From NCBI RefSeq assembly GCF_001189295.1, contig NZ_CP012159.1, forward strand, positions 6,402,525 to 6,466,524: a stretch of 64,000 nt of DNA, written 5' to 3'. This DNA is from Chondromyces crocatus. Lineage in GTDB: Bacteria; Myxococcota_A; Polyangia; Polyangiales; Polyangiaceae. Position 1 is the first letter of the stretch. The number at the start of each line of letters is the position of its first letter. The notes beneath the pieces were generated by a model, which searched no databases, had not been told where the DNA came from, and saw only the letters and a list, made by a program, of their open reading frames with translations. A program made the translations under genes and the position numbers. Below are positions 36,453-45,725 of the stretch, in pieces.

Positions 36453-38281
36453 CAGTTGCCGATGACGTTCCACTCGAACAGCGAGCCCACGCGGTTGGAC
36501 CAGCTCTCCGGGTACCACGTGCCCGACTCGTGGAAGGAATAGAACCAGGTGTCGATGTGGATCATCCCGGCGAAGCCGACGCTCACCCAGAACTCGGGCG
36601 CCTTGACGACGACGCCGGTGGGCGTCCCAAGGATCATCAAGGAAGGGTCGGCGTTCACCACCGCCTGCCCCTCGATGTGGACCCAGTCGCGCAGCCTGAT
36701 CCGGGCGAAGAGGTAGAATTTGAAGTCGATCGGGACCCGAACACCAGCCCCCGTGAACTCCCATCCGGTGGCCTTCGACCACCTCACCTGGATGACCGCG
36801 TTCAGCTTGATCTCGAGCGAGACGTTGAACCCGATGCTCGCGTCCGTGCCGAGCTTTCGGAGGATCCACCCGATCGCGCGAGCCGCCACCGCTCCAAGGA
36901 CGGGGATGATGGCGAGGAAATTCGTCAGCGGGCAGCTGGCCTCGAACGACCACTTGAGGACGGTCCCCCCCAGCGAGCACTCCGCATCCCGTACGATGGT
37001 GTACGGCTCTGGCGCCCCGCCGCTCGTCCCGTAGAACTCCTTCCACTGGAACTCGACCCCGATGTCGAGGTTCGTTCCCGGGCACTGGAGGCTGTTCTCC
37101 ACCGGCATGTTCGCGAGCTGGCCGACGCTCCGGATCACGGTGAAGGCACGGCTGATCGCGCGACCCAGCGCGATCAGGCCGTCGAGGGGCACCTTGAACT
37201 TGTAGGTGCTGCTCGGGTAGCAATGCACCTCGTAGCTGACCGTCCCGCTGCACGCACTGCCGGTGATCGCGACGCGCACAGGGTTCTGCTGCGCACGCCA
37301 CGCCACCAGGAACTGCGCCAAATTGAGGAGGGTCTGAGCGGTCTGACGGGCTGCATTGAGCTGACGGCTGTGGTGCCTGTCCGTCTCGTCGATCCGTTCC
37401 CTGACCTGCTGGTACGCGAGGCGCCCGTCCTGGTTCTCGACCCGCTGCGACCCGCGGATCGTCGCATTGGACTGCGCGAACCGGTTCTTCTGATCGATGT
37501 AGTAACGCTGCGCGTCCGGCGAGAGGTTCCGCTCCTGGTTCCCGTCGTAAGACAGCGTGCCCGACGGCGCAGTCCATTCACCGTCGAGCGTCAACGTGTC
37601 ACCCGTGAACTCAGCCGACATGTCCGGCAGCGCCGCGCCAGCCGCGTTCATCCCTCCCGAGCGCGTCACCAGCCATTTCATGTGAGGCATCTGTACGCAC
37701 GAGGGATCCTTTCCTGGCTCCTTCGCGTTCTTGCGCTTCGCCTCGATGATGATCGTGTCCGCGCGCCAGATGTCGATCTGCTTCTTGTCGACGAACTCCA
37801 GGTGGCCGCATTTGATCAGCGACGTGTCGTACGAGCAGCGCGCATAGAAATCCTCCGGGTTGTCGTCGAGCGCCCCGGGAGGCACCACCTGCACCATCTT
37901 GCCCGTGGTGTTCGCGTGGTTCTGCGTCGTCGGATCGTCGGTCCGCGCCGGCGGCTTCCCTTCCGCGCGAACATTCGGTGATCCGCTCGTCGCGCGCGCC
38001 TCGGCGCGGTACGTCCCGCTCACCACGCCGCCCCCCGAGTCCCCGTGGGCCGGATCGGACGGCGTGATGGCCTCACCGACCCGCACCACGTTACCCCCCT
38101 GGAACAACGTCTTGCCCGTGGTGTGCTCGACCGCGCGATCCGTGGTCACGTGATTCACGTGCGGCACCGGGATCTTCTTCGGTGGGTCGAAGCAGACGTC
38201 CGTCGGGCCATCCGTGAGGGCCGTGTGGTCGCTGGTCTTCGTCGTGACCCCGAGGTCCTGGTTCGTCACGGTCGCGCTCAT
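36452..38281 (-). CDS. PAAR-like (DUF4150-type) protein with large C-terminal extension
   Basis: 609 aa. Residues 1-135 are PAAR-like: DVCFDPPKKIPVPHVNH, a GGNVVRVGEAITPSDPAHGD turn, GSPNVRAEGKPPART and NHANTTGK, which is the layout of DUF4150 spike-tip proteins. The remaining 470 residues hold several Cys, a helical segment with FLAIIPVLGAVAARAIGWIL that could insert in a membrane, and a C-terminal beta-rich part with many aromatic residues (DTWFYSFHESGTWYPESW). It is probably a tip protein whose extension is a payload. No nuclease, amidase, lipase or ADP-ribosyl motif is recognised. The neighbouring 253-aa gene could be immunity or accessory. Gaps are 43 bp before and a one-base overlap after. 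Confidence 0.82.
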   Translation of the reverse strand: MSATVTNQDLGVTTKTSDHTALTDGPTDVCFDPPKKIPVPHVNHVTTDRAVEHTTGKTLFQGGNVVRVGEAITPSDPAHGDSGGGVVSGTYRAEARATSGSPNVRAEGKPPARTDDPTTQNHANTTGKMVQVVPPGALDDNPEDFYARCSYDTSLIKCGHLEFVDKKQIDIWRADTIIIEAKRKNAKEPGKDPSCVQMPHMKWLVTRSGGMNAAGAALPDMSAEFTGDTLTLDGEWTAPSGTLSYDGNQERNLSPDAQRYYIDQKNRFAQSNATIRGSQRVENQDGRLAYQQVRERIDETDRHHSRQLNAARQTAQTLLNLAQFLVAWRAQQNPVRVAITGSACSGTVSYEVHCYPSSTYKFKVPLDGLIALGRAISRAFTVIRSVGQLANMPVENSLQCPGTNLDIGVEFQWKEFYGTSGGAPEPYTIVRDAECSLGGTVLKWSFEASCPLTNFLAIIPVLGAVAARAIGWILRKLGTDASIGFNVSLEIKLNAVIQVRWSKATGWEFTGAGVRVPIDFKFYLFARIRLRDWVHIEGQAVVNADPSLMILGTPTGVVVKAPEFWVSVGFAGMIHIDTWFYSFHESGTWYPESWSNRVGSLFEWNVIGN

Positions 38282-38324
38282 CGTTCGTCGCCTCCGTCGC
38301 CTCGCCGGGAAGCCCCCGTCGTCA

Positions 38325-39086
38325 TCACCAGAAGATCTGCCAGCGCCCGTCCAGCCGCGTCATGTAGAAGTTCGACCCCCAGCCCAGGTACGGCTCGTCG
38401 CGATGCACCGCCTTCACGGCCGGCTTCCCCGACGCGCGCCGCACATGGACCACGCGCCCATCTACGTAGCGGTCGAACCTGAGATCCTGAGCGTCGAACG
38501 GCTCCATCACCCAGGGCGCGTTCATGCGCTGGAGCGCCTCGACCCGCGACAGCGGCTGCGGACCGTAGAAGCGCTCGAACTCCTGCACCTTGAGGCCCAT
38601 CACCGCCTCGAAACGAGCCGCGTCACGCGCACCGAATGCGTCGTACAGCGCGTAGACCGCCTCGTGCTGCTCCCTCGTGCCCTCGACCGGGAAGTCTTCC
38701 GGTGTGCCCCGCCGGTAGGCGGGCTCTGGCAAATCCTCGTCCACGAGCAGGATCCCCTGATGCACCCAGGGCAGCTCCGGTGTGAGGCCGACCGCCGCCA
38801 CGCCGTCGGGGTACTCCCAGCGGAAGAGTGGCTGATCGGTGGCGCCGTCCCGCGCCACCTGCAGCTCGAAATGGGGCCCGAGCAGCGGCGTACGCGGAGA
38901 CGGTGGCGCCGAGGTCAGCTCCACCGTGATCGCATTCTCACCACGCGAGAGCCAGTGGGTGATGGGCCCGATGGGCGACACGTTCGCTTCGGGCTCGCGC
39001 TCGTAGATGGGGATCCCGTTGATCATCGCCCGGGCGCGGGACGCCGGGCGATGCAGGATCCGGTAGAGGTAGTTCGCGTGGGTCAT
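38325..39086 (-). CDS. Unknown protein of the T6SS spike operon
   Basis: 253 aa, no family recognised. The N-terminal half reads as beta-rich (YLYRILHRPASRARAMINGI, ENAITVELTSAP, HFELQVARDG), followed by an acidic loop and a compact C-terminal domain of about 110 residues from HEAVYALYDAFGARDAARFE to DGRWQIFW. The latter has the look of an SnoaL/NTF2-type cone (helices, then strands with SNFYMTRLDGRWQIFW). There is no signal peptide or membrane segment. It sits 10 bases after the third VgrG and 43 bases before the PAAR-like gene, so it could be an accessory factor or an immunity protein for the PAAR-like payload (inference). Confidence 0.82.
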   Translation of the reverse strand: MTHANYLYRILHRPASRARAMINGIPIYEREPEANVSPIGPITHWLSRGENAITVELTSAPPSPRTPLLGPHFELQVARDGATDQPLFRWEYPDGVAAVGLTPELPWVHQGILLVDEDLPEPAYRRGTPEDFPVEGTREQHEAVYALYDAFGARDAARFEAVMGLKVQEFERFYGPQPLSRVEALQRMNAPWVMEPFDAQDLRFDRYVDGRVVHVRRASGKPAVKAVHRDEPYLGWGSNFYMTRLDGRWQIFW

Positions 39087-39096
39087 CGTCTGGTGC

Positions 39097-41307
39097 CTAG
39101 TTCTGCGACGACGTCGTGGCGCCTTGGTTGTTCTGGAGCTGCGTCTCGACGGTGATCTCGCTCGGCGCTTTCATGTCGATCCTCCCGTCCTTCAGGTGGA
39201 TCTCTGTCTCACCCACCTTCAGCGTGATGCTGGGCCCTTGAAGGACCATCGACGTGGCGTCCACGCGCAGCTTGTCGAGCCCTGCCAGCAAGACCTCCTT
39301 CAGCGCCGTGACCATGTACCCGCTGCCTACGGTCGTGGTCCGCGACACCTCGGCCCGTGCCCCGTGCTTGCCGTCGGCCATGCTGAAACACAGACCGCTC
39401 ACCGTCTCTTTTCGACTCTCGCTCGTCCCCTCACTCTTGCCGAGCTTCGCCACCTCGAACAGAGACCCCCCGACCATCAGCACCGAGGTCTTCCCCCCCG
39501 TGGTCGTGTTGGTCCGGTCCGACATCTCGAGCACGTCCCCCGAGATGATCTCGGTGAGATCCTTCGACACCGCCATGTTGTCGTCGGTGCCTGCGATGCG
39601 CGTGTGATCGCCACCGATGGTCAGCGTGTGATCCTTCGTGACGCTCTCGATGTGGACCCCGGTCACCGTGGCGGTCCTGCTCCCGCCGACGCTCACCGAC
39701 TGATTGCCGTTGACCTTGGCCACGCTGTCCACGGTCACATCGACCGTCTCGTTCGATCCGATGCGAATCGCCTCGTTCCCCTTCACGAGCCGCGTCTCCA
39801 CGGCCCCCACGTCCTCGCTCTGGTCGTTGGCGACGACGATGTTCTGATCCCGCTGCGCATGGATGTCGATGACCTGGGAGCCCGCTAGGTCATCGAACCG
39901 GATCATGTTGTACCCGGAGGGGCCATCCGTCGCGCGGGGTGACGAGAGCGACTGCAGCGAGATCCTCATCTTGCGGATGGGAAGCTCCTCCATGAAGGGG
40001 TCGGCCGCGTTGAACACGCGCCCCAGGACCACGGGCCTGTCAGGGTCGCCTTCGAGGTACTGGCACAAGACCTCCCATCCGATGCGCGGCATCGCCGATG
40101 ACCGGCCCGTGTTGTCCTGCAGCACCGGGATCCAGTGCGAGCAGGAGTCGTCCTTGGGTTGCAGCCGGTCCCAGGGGAAGTGCACCTTCACCTGACCCCA
40201 CCCGTCCGTGTGGATGTCGGCGCCGGAAGGACCCGTCACGTAGCCCGTCAGCGGGTTCGGGATCATCGGCACGTACGTCGTCACCGGCGGCCGGAACACC
40301 ACATCCCCGGGGAGCGCCTCGAACCCCACGGTGAACGACGTCGCCGTCCGGTCCCAGGCGTGGGTGACCAGGGTGAGCACATACTCGCCGTCCGTGACGC
40401 CCGACGGAGCGTCCACCAGCGAGAACCGCGCTCCAGCGGCGAGGCGTCCGGAGATCGAGCGCCCTGCGAGCCGTCGCTTCTGGCACGCGAGCGCCTCCGC
40501 GCGAAGCCGCGCCTTGCTCTGCCCCTGCGCCGGCAGCTCGTACTCGCCCGGGTAGTCGTACCACTCCGGTCCCCAGGCCGTGGGCCCAGGCGCGCTGACA
40601 TCCATGTCGAGGCGCGGGCGCTCCGGGTTGAAGTCGCGCAAGGACACCTTCCCTGCCGTCGCACGCCCGACCCACCCCACCTCGTAGATCGCCTCTTCTT
40701 GCCCCTCCAGACCTGCGTCATGCGCGAACGGCAGGACGCCTGGACCCTCGAGGTACGCCGAGGTGTAGTCGCCGAGCACCATCCGGCCCTCGTCGTCGAC
40801 CACGTAGAAGATGCCCTCGTCCTCCAGGAGCCGCGCCGCAAAGTCGTAGTCCGACTCGCGCATCTGCACGCAGTACGGTCGCCGCGTATACGACCCGATC
40901 AGGCTCTGCACGACCTCCACGCCGTGCGCGCCGATTACCTCGGCTACGATCTCCGGCGCCGTCTTGTCCCGGAACACCCGGATGTCCACCCGGTGGCGTG
41001 TGATCGCGAGACGCGGCTCGAACAAGACCCGCACTTGCCCAGCGCCCGCGTTCTTCGTCCGCGTCGCCGCCCGCTGTACCCGCGTCACCAGCCCCTGAAC
41101 ACGGCGCTCCTCCATGCCGCGCATCACCACCAGCGCCGCGTCCGATCGCACCACGGCGTCGGGATCGAGCGGGTCGTCGGGCGCGACGTGCAGCGTCACC
41201 TCGAACCTGTACGTCCGCGAGATCCCCTCTTCTCCCTGGAGGGTGTTCACCTCCCGGAGCGAGCCACCGAGGTCGATGAAATAACGGAGCGGATCCAGCG
41301 TCGCCAC
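39097..41307 (-). CDS. vgrG: VgrG/TssI spike protein (third in operon)
   Basis: 736 aa. The N-terminal 390 residues are gp27-like with YCVQMRESDYDFAARLLEDEGIFY (split as printed), the standard VgrG signature. The OB-fold region at about 345-430 reads GADIHTDGWGQVKVHFPWDR, SAMPRIGWEV and GDPDRPVVLGRVFNAAD, all canonical. From about 455 on, a gp5-type beta-helix shows imperfect repeats (GSNETVDVTVDS, VNGNQSVSVGG, IGGDHTRIAG). The tail, ending in Gln/Asn/Ser residues, differs from the other VgrGs here and carries no enzymatic domain. It would form the membrane-piercing spike of a T6SS. It is 10 bases behind the preceding vgrG. Confidence 0.95.
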   Translation of the reverse strand: MATLDPLRYFIDLGGSLREVNTLQGEEGISRTYRFEVTLHVAPDDPLDPDAVVRSDAALVVMRGMEERRVQGLVTRVQRAATRTKNAGAGQVRVLFEPRLAITRHRVDIRVFRDKTAPEIVAEVIGAHGVEVVQSLIGSYTRRPYCVQMRESDYDFAARLLEDEGIFYVVDDEGRMVLGDYTSAYLEGPGVLPFAHDAGLEGQEEAIYEVGWVGRATAGKVSLRDFNPERPRLDMDVSAPGPTAWGPEWYDYPGEYELPAQGQSKARLRAEALACQKRRLAGRSISGRLAAGARFSLVDAPSGVTDGEYVLTLVTHAWDRTATSFTVGFEALPGDVVFRPPVTTYVPMIPNPLTGYVTGPSGADIHTDGWGQVKVHFPWDRLQPKDDSCSHWIPVLQDNTGRSSAMPRIGWEVLCQYLEGDPDRPVVLGRVFNAADPFMEELPIRKMRISLQSLSSPRATDGPSGYNMIRFDDLAGSQVIDIHAQRDQNIVVANDQSEDVGAVETRLVKGNEAIRIGSNETVDVTVDSVAKVNGNQSVSVGGSRTATVTGVHIESVTKDHTLTIGGDHTRIAGTDDNMAVSKDLTEIISGDVLEMSDRTNTTTGGKTSVLMVGGSLFEVAKLGKSEGTSESRKETVSGLCFSMADGKHGARAEVSRTTTVGSGYMVTALKEVLLAGLDKLRVDATSMVLQGPSITLKVGETEIHLKDGRIDMKAPSEITVETQLQNNQGATTSSQN

Positions 41308-41317
41308 GGTGCCCCCT

Positions 41318-43498
41318 TCAGTTGTGCTCGATGGTGCCGCTGTCGGCGTCCAGGTGGGCGCCCGACAGGTCCAGGTTCTTCGCCGTGAGGGTGATCGCCT
41401 GCTGGGTCAGCGTGAGCACGCTCTCTCCGCACGTGATCCTCACCAGGTCCACCGCCTCCACGTGCAGCTCGGGCGCCTTCCCCGTCAGCGCATCCTTGAT
41501 GGTCCAGGTCGACGTCGTGTCCGCGTTGTCGATGTACTTGCTGTTCGACTGGAGGAAGATGGACTCGCCGACGTCCTCTTTGTAGTCGGTGGTGACATCC
41601 AGCGCGCGGTCCTTCTTCGCCATCTCCAGCTTCGATCCGCCGATCTCTTGCTGTGACACCTTCCGGGCCGCCTCCGAGATGTCCTGTCCAGCGACCTTCA
41701 TCGCGCTGCCACTCACCACCGTCGTCGCGTCGCGGGCCGTCATGTTGATGTTGCCCAGCGTCACCTCGATCAGCGACCCGCCGACGGTCAGGACCCGGCT
41801 CCCCTGCACGAACCCCTTGTGCGCATCAGCCACGGTGATCGAGCGTGACCCGCCGACGGTCTCGGTCTCGTTGCCGGTGATCGACTTGGTACGCATCCCC
41901 TCGACGGTCAGCGTCTCGTCACCGCCGATCTCCACGGTCTGGTTGCCGACGACGCGCTCGTCGAGCGACGATCGGATGCTCAGCGCGTGGTCCACGCCCA
42001 CCGTGCGCGTCGCGTCGTTCTCCACCGTGTCGTATTTTGCGTCGAGGACCTTGTAGGTCATGTCCCGCGAGGCGTTGATGAACATCTCCTCCGTGCTGTC
42101 CATGTCCTCGAAATAGATCTCGTTCGTCGTCCCATCCGCAGGCACGGTGGCCGTCTTGAAGACGACCCGCGTCATGTTCCCCGGCAGGGCATACTCGGGC
42201 CGGTGCTCCCCATCGTGGATGCGACAGATCAAGCTCGGCGCGTCGACCCCGCCCTCCTCGTTGAACGTCGCCACGTTCCAGCCCATCCGGGGGAACAGCA
42301 TCGATCCAGGCGCCCCACGCTGCGCCACGCGCATCCACGTTCCCCCTTGCTCGTTCCGCTTCCCGAGCCGGTCCCAGTGCAGGATCGTCCTCACCCGTGC
42401 GCGCTCGTCCGGGTGCACCTCCTGTCCATCCGGCCCCACGACCTGGCCGAGCTGCAGCCCGGCCTGCTTCGCCTCCTTCGTGACCCGCTGCATGCGGAAC
42501 GGCACCTCGGCGCGGATGGCGGTGAAGCGCGTGGCGCAAGGGCGGTGCTCGTCGCCCTGCACCTCGACCCGGGTCACGAGGTAGCGCGTGTCCAGCCGCC
42601 CGAGCGGGTGCCCCTCCACCTCGAAGATTCGCCCCGGCGAGAGCCTCACGCTCTGGGCGAGCCCCGAGACCCCGGCGCGCGCAGCCACGGCGGCCTCCCG
42701 CTGATCCCGCAGGCGCAAGGCGAGGATGGCTTCCATGTTCGTCCCTCCGCCAGGAGCGTCGTACACCTCGTGCCGCCCCTCGCCCACGCTCCCCTCGATC
42801 GTCATGAGCGGCCGCTCCGGATCGAACGAGCGCCCGGAGAAGCGCCCCGTCGACGCGAGGCTCGTCGATCCCAGCTCCGTCACCGCGTCCTGCTCCGGCA
42901 AGAGGGCGCTCTCGCGTACCCAGGGCAAGAGCGCCCCCGCCGGGATGTCGGGCGCGACCGTGGAGTCGTCCGAGAACACCGCGACCGAGCCAGCGTCGTG
43001 ATCGAACCAGTAGAAGATCCCCTCCTCCTCCAGGATCCGGCTCACGTAGGTCCAGTCGTCCTCCCGGTACTGCACCCGGTAGGGGTATCGCGGATAGCTC
43101 CGCCCCAGCTCCCAGCGGTATTTGCCGGTGTAGTCCGCGAGCACGTCATCGACCATGTCGATGACCGTCACGTCCTGCGATGCGTAGCAGTCTCGCCCCA
43201 GCGACTGCCGCCAGATCTCCGGACGCAGGACCACCGTCGCCCGGGCGTGCTCGTTGTCGAACGCCTGCGCCGACGCCTCGGCAACCACGCCGACCACCGT
43301 TCTCTCCCGACCCGCCCGATCGCGCAACACGAGGCTCGCTTCGGCGCCGATCAATGTGTCCGCGTCGGGCAGTGGGAGATCGATCTCGGCCTCCACCGCG
43401 TAGCGAAACAGCGTGGAGAGGGCCTCCTCGCCGTGTGCCGAGAGCACCCGCCGAACCGACATCCCTTGAACCTCGAGCACCGCGAAATCGAGCTTCAT
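41318..43498 (-). CDS. vgrG: VgrG/TssI spike protein, divergent OB region (second in operon)
   Basis: 726 aa. The gp27-like half has YRVQYREDDWTYVSRILEEE and GIFYWFDHD. In the OB region, instead of the usual GDPDRPVVLGRVYN it reads EEGGVDAPSLICRIHDGEH, and the preceding strand is QEVHPDERARVRTILHWDRL, so the joint to the needle is altered. The beta-helix follows (VVGNQTVEIGG, ITGNETETVGG, VLTVGGS) and the protein ends DADSGTIEHN. No payload domain is seen. The close spacing (13 and 10 bases) with the flanking vgrG genes suggests the three are made together. It may act only within a mixed trimer. Confidence 0.93.
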   Translation of the reverse strand: MKLDFAVLEVQGMSVRRVLSAHGEEALSTLFRYAVEAEIDLPLPDADTLIGAEASLVLRDRAGRERTVVGVVAEASAQAFDNEHARATVVLRPEIWRQSLGRDCYASQDVTVIDMVDDVLADYTGKYRWELGRSYPRYPYRVQYREDDWTYVSRILEEEGIFYWFDHDAGSVAVFSDDSTVAPDIPAGALLPWVRESALLPEQDAVTELGSTSLASTGRFSGRSFDPERPLMTIEGSVGEGRHEVYDAPGGGTNMEAILALRLRDQREAAVAARAGVSGLAQSVRLSPGRIFEVEGHPLGRLDTRYLVTRVEVQGDEHRPCATRFTAIRAEVPFRMQRVTKEAKQAGLQLGQVVGPDGQEVHPDERARVRTILHWDRLGKRNEQGGTWMRVAQRGAPGSMLFPRMGWNVATFNEEGGVDAPSLICRIHDGEHRPEYALPGNMTRVVFKTATVPADGTTNEIYFEDMDSTEEMFINASRDMTYKVLDAKYDTVENDATRTVGVDHALSIRSSLDERVVGNQTVEIGGDETLTVEGMRTKSITGNETETVGGSRSITVADAHKGFVQGSRVLTVGGSLIEVTLGNINMTARDATTVVSGSAMKVAGQDISEAARKVSQQEIGGSKLEMAKKDRALDVTTDYKEDVGESIFLQSNSKYIDNADTTSTWTIKDALTGKAPELHVEAVDLVRITCGESVLTLTQQAITLTAKNLDLSGAHLDADSGTIEHN

Positions 43499-43511
43499 CG
43501 GCAGGCCTCCT

Positions 43512-45725
43512 TCAGGGCGTGAGCTTCTCCGGGTTGCCGCGCACGGTGATCTTCGTGTCGCTCTTCAGCTTGAGCGGCCCGACGATCTTCACCTGGTCCG
43601 GGGTCAGCTCGATCGAGATCCCGTCCCCCTGCAAGGCAATGCGGGACGTGGCGTTCAGCTCGATTTCCTTGCTCCGCAGCTCCATCCGCTCGGCGGACTC
43701 GAACGAGGCCGAGGTTCCCACCGTCACCTTCGAGGTCTTCGCCGAGACGCTCATGTCGTCCTTCGACTTGCGCAGCACGAGCCCCGTCACCGTGGTCGTC
43801 AGGTCGCCGGCCACCGCCTGCTTGATGCTCTCCTCCGTGGCCACCGTCAGCTTCGATCCCGACGCGATTTCCACCAGCTCCTCGCCTGCCTCGTGGGCGA
43901 TCGAGCCACCCGCCTGCGCGATCCAGGATCCTTCGACGATCCGGGTGAAGCGCTCCTGCACCGCCCGGTCGATCGACCCGTTCTCCTCTTTGCCCGTCCG
44001 TGTCAGCCGCGTCCCGCCCACGCTTTCCGTGTCGTCGCCGGTCACCGAGGTGTCCATGAAGGCGCGCACGTCGATCGTCTCGTCGCCCCCGATGTCGTGC
44101 GTCCGATCCTTCTCCACCGTCACGATCACGTCGCGGCCCACGGTACGTGTCTCGTCCGCTCCGATCGAGATCGTCTGGTCCTTCTGCACCGTCCGGTTCG
44201 ACTCTCGCTCGATGGAGACGGTCAGGTTGTTGCCGATCGTCTCGTTCCGATCGTGCCGGACCATGTTCTTGAAGTCCTTCTGCGCGTGCCAGTCCATCGT
44301 CATGGATCCGGCCGAGTCCTCCATGCGCAGCTCGTTGAAGCCGTCCTTCCCCGGGTAGGTCTCGGTGCGGATCGTCATCCGGTTGCGCATCGCAGGCTGG
44401 CTGTAGGTCGGCACCATTTGCCCGTTGATCTGCCGCGCCAGCCCCACGGGCCGCTCCGGGTCGCCGTCGATGTAGGCCACGCTCATCTCCCAGCCGACCC
44501 GCGCGAGCGCGATCGACGAAGAAATCTCCTGGAGCGTGCGGATCCAGCGCGAGTCCGCGTCCGTCCCCTTCGCCTCCCGGTCCCAGTGGAACTGCACCTT
44601 CGCGCGCCCGTAGGCGTCCGTGTGGATCTCCTCGCCCACCGGGCCCCGGACCATCGCCGTGTGGTTGCCGGCGACGATCGGATACGGCGTCTCGACGGGA
44701 GGCCTGAACGGAACCTCTGCCGGGATCGCGCGGAAGCGGTTCTCGAACCGCGCCTCTCCTTGCTCTGCGCTGTAGGTATGCTCCACGTGCACGAGCAGGT
44801 AGCGTCCGCTGAAACTCATCGCCTCCTCGTGCGAGAACGAGAACAGCCGCGCCGGCGCGAAGGTCGGCACGGTGCCCGTCCCCTCCACGAAGCGCTTCGA
44901 GGCTTCCAGGGCCTCCAGGCGAAGCCGCGCCAGGGTCTCGCCCGAGCCCGGATCGCGGTAGCCGGTCGGGTACTCGTAGATCTCCAGGTCCGCGTCACGC
45001 GCCCCCGCCTTCGACGCGAGCAGCGACACCTTCGGCGTCTTCCAGTTGTAGTCGTTCACGGTGGCCTTGCCCGGCCCCACGAGCGCCCCGCGCTCGAACG
45101 AGGTGATCCCGAAGGCCCCGTGCTCCAGCGCGCCCGCGGCCTCGATCAGCTCGTACGTCGCCCCCCCTTCCACGTCCGGCGAGGCCGACGAGGCGTCCCC
45201 GATGATCATCGTCCCGTCGGGATCGAACGTGTAATAGAACCCCTCGAACTCCAGCATCCGCCGCACGAAGTCGAGGTTCGTCTCCCGGTATTGCACGCAG
45301 TAAGGCTGCGATCCCGATGGCCGCGTCGTCCGGAAGGCATGGCGGACCTGCCCCTCGTCGAGGATGCGCCCGACGATCGCCTCCGTGGTCTCGTCCCGGA
45401 ACTTCCGCGTGTTCCTGTCGAGCCCCAGGAAGAACAGCGCTGGCCGCAGCTCCAGCTCGTACCGGAGGTGTCCCTCGTGCTCCCGCAGGAACGTCCCTCG
45501 CGCGAGCCGCAAGGTGAAGCGCCGCTCCTCCCCGCCCTCCCAGCGCACCGTGAGCTCGGCTTCCTCTTCCAGGAGCGGCTCGAGGTCGAGATCCTCGTGC
45601 TGCGCGATCTCCACCCACGCGCCGCCGATCTCGCTCATCCCCTCCACGATCCGCGCCGTCACCGCGGGCCACGAGGCGCCGCTCAAGCTCAGATCCACCT
45701 CGACCCGCTTCGGCGCCTGACTCAT
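43512..45725 (-). CDS. vgrG: VgrG/TssI spike protein (first in operon)
   Basis: 737 aa. The N-terminal part is less standard than in the other two (VEVDLSLSGASWPAVTARIV; acidic EPLLEEEAELTVRWEGGEE), but YCVQYRETNLDFVRRMLEFE and GFYYTFDPDG are clear. OB region: EEIHTDAYGRAKVQFHWDRE and GDPERPVGLARQING. The beta-helix (IGNNLTVSIER, IGADETRTVGR, IGGDETIDVR) runs to a charged end. The ATG overlaps the stop of the DUF2169 gene (ATGA), so adaptor and spike are translationally coupled. Confidence 0.94.
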   Translation of the reverse strand: MSQAPKRVEVDLSLSGASWPAVTARIVEGMSEIGGAWVEIAQHEDLDLEPLLEEEAELTVRWEGGEERRFTLRLARGTFLREHEGHLRYELELRPALFFLGLDRNTRKFRDETTEAIVGRILDEGQVRHAFRTTRPSGSQPYCVQYRETNLDFVRRMLEFEGFYYTFDPDGTMIIGDASSASPDVEGGATYELIEAAGALEHGAFGITSFERGALVGPGKATVNDYNWKTPKVSLLASKAGARDADLEIYEYPTGYRDPGSGETLARLRLEALEASKRFVEGTGTVPTFAPARLFSFSHEEAMSFSGRYLLVHVEHTYSAEQGEARFENRFRAIPAEVPFRPPVETPYPIVAGNHTAMVRGPVGEEIHTDAYGRAKVQFHWDREAKGTDADSRWIRTLQEISSSIALARVGWEMSVAYIDGDPERPVGLARQINGQMVPTYSQPAMRNRMTIRTETYPGKDGFNELRMEDSAGSMTMDWHAQKDFKNMVRHDRNETIGNNLTVSIERESNRTVQKDQTISIGADETRTVGRDVIVTVEKDRTHDIGGDETIDVRAFMDTSVTGDDTESVGGTRLTRTGKEENGSIDRAVQERFTRIVEGSWIAQAGGSIAHEAGEELVEIASGSKLTVATEESIKQAVAGDLTTTVTGLVLRKSKDDMSVSAKTSKVTVGTSASFESAERMELRSKEIELNATSRIALQGDGISIELTPDQVKIVGPLKLKSDTKITVRGNPEKLTP

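Noticed and set aside
36453-37577. Upstream extension of the 520-aa DUF2169 gene
   Set aside because: It lies within the PAAR-like gene in another frame. The stop/start overlap at 36452 is the typical operon junction.
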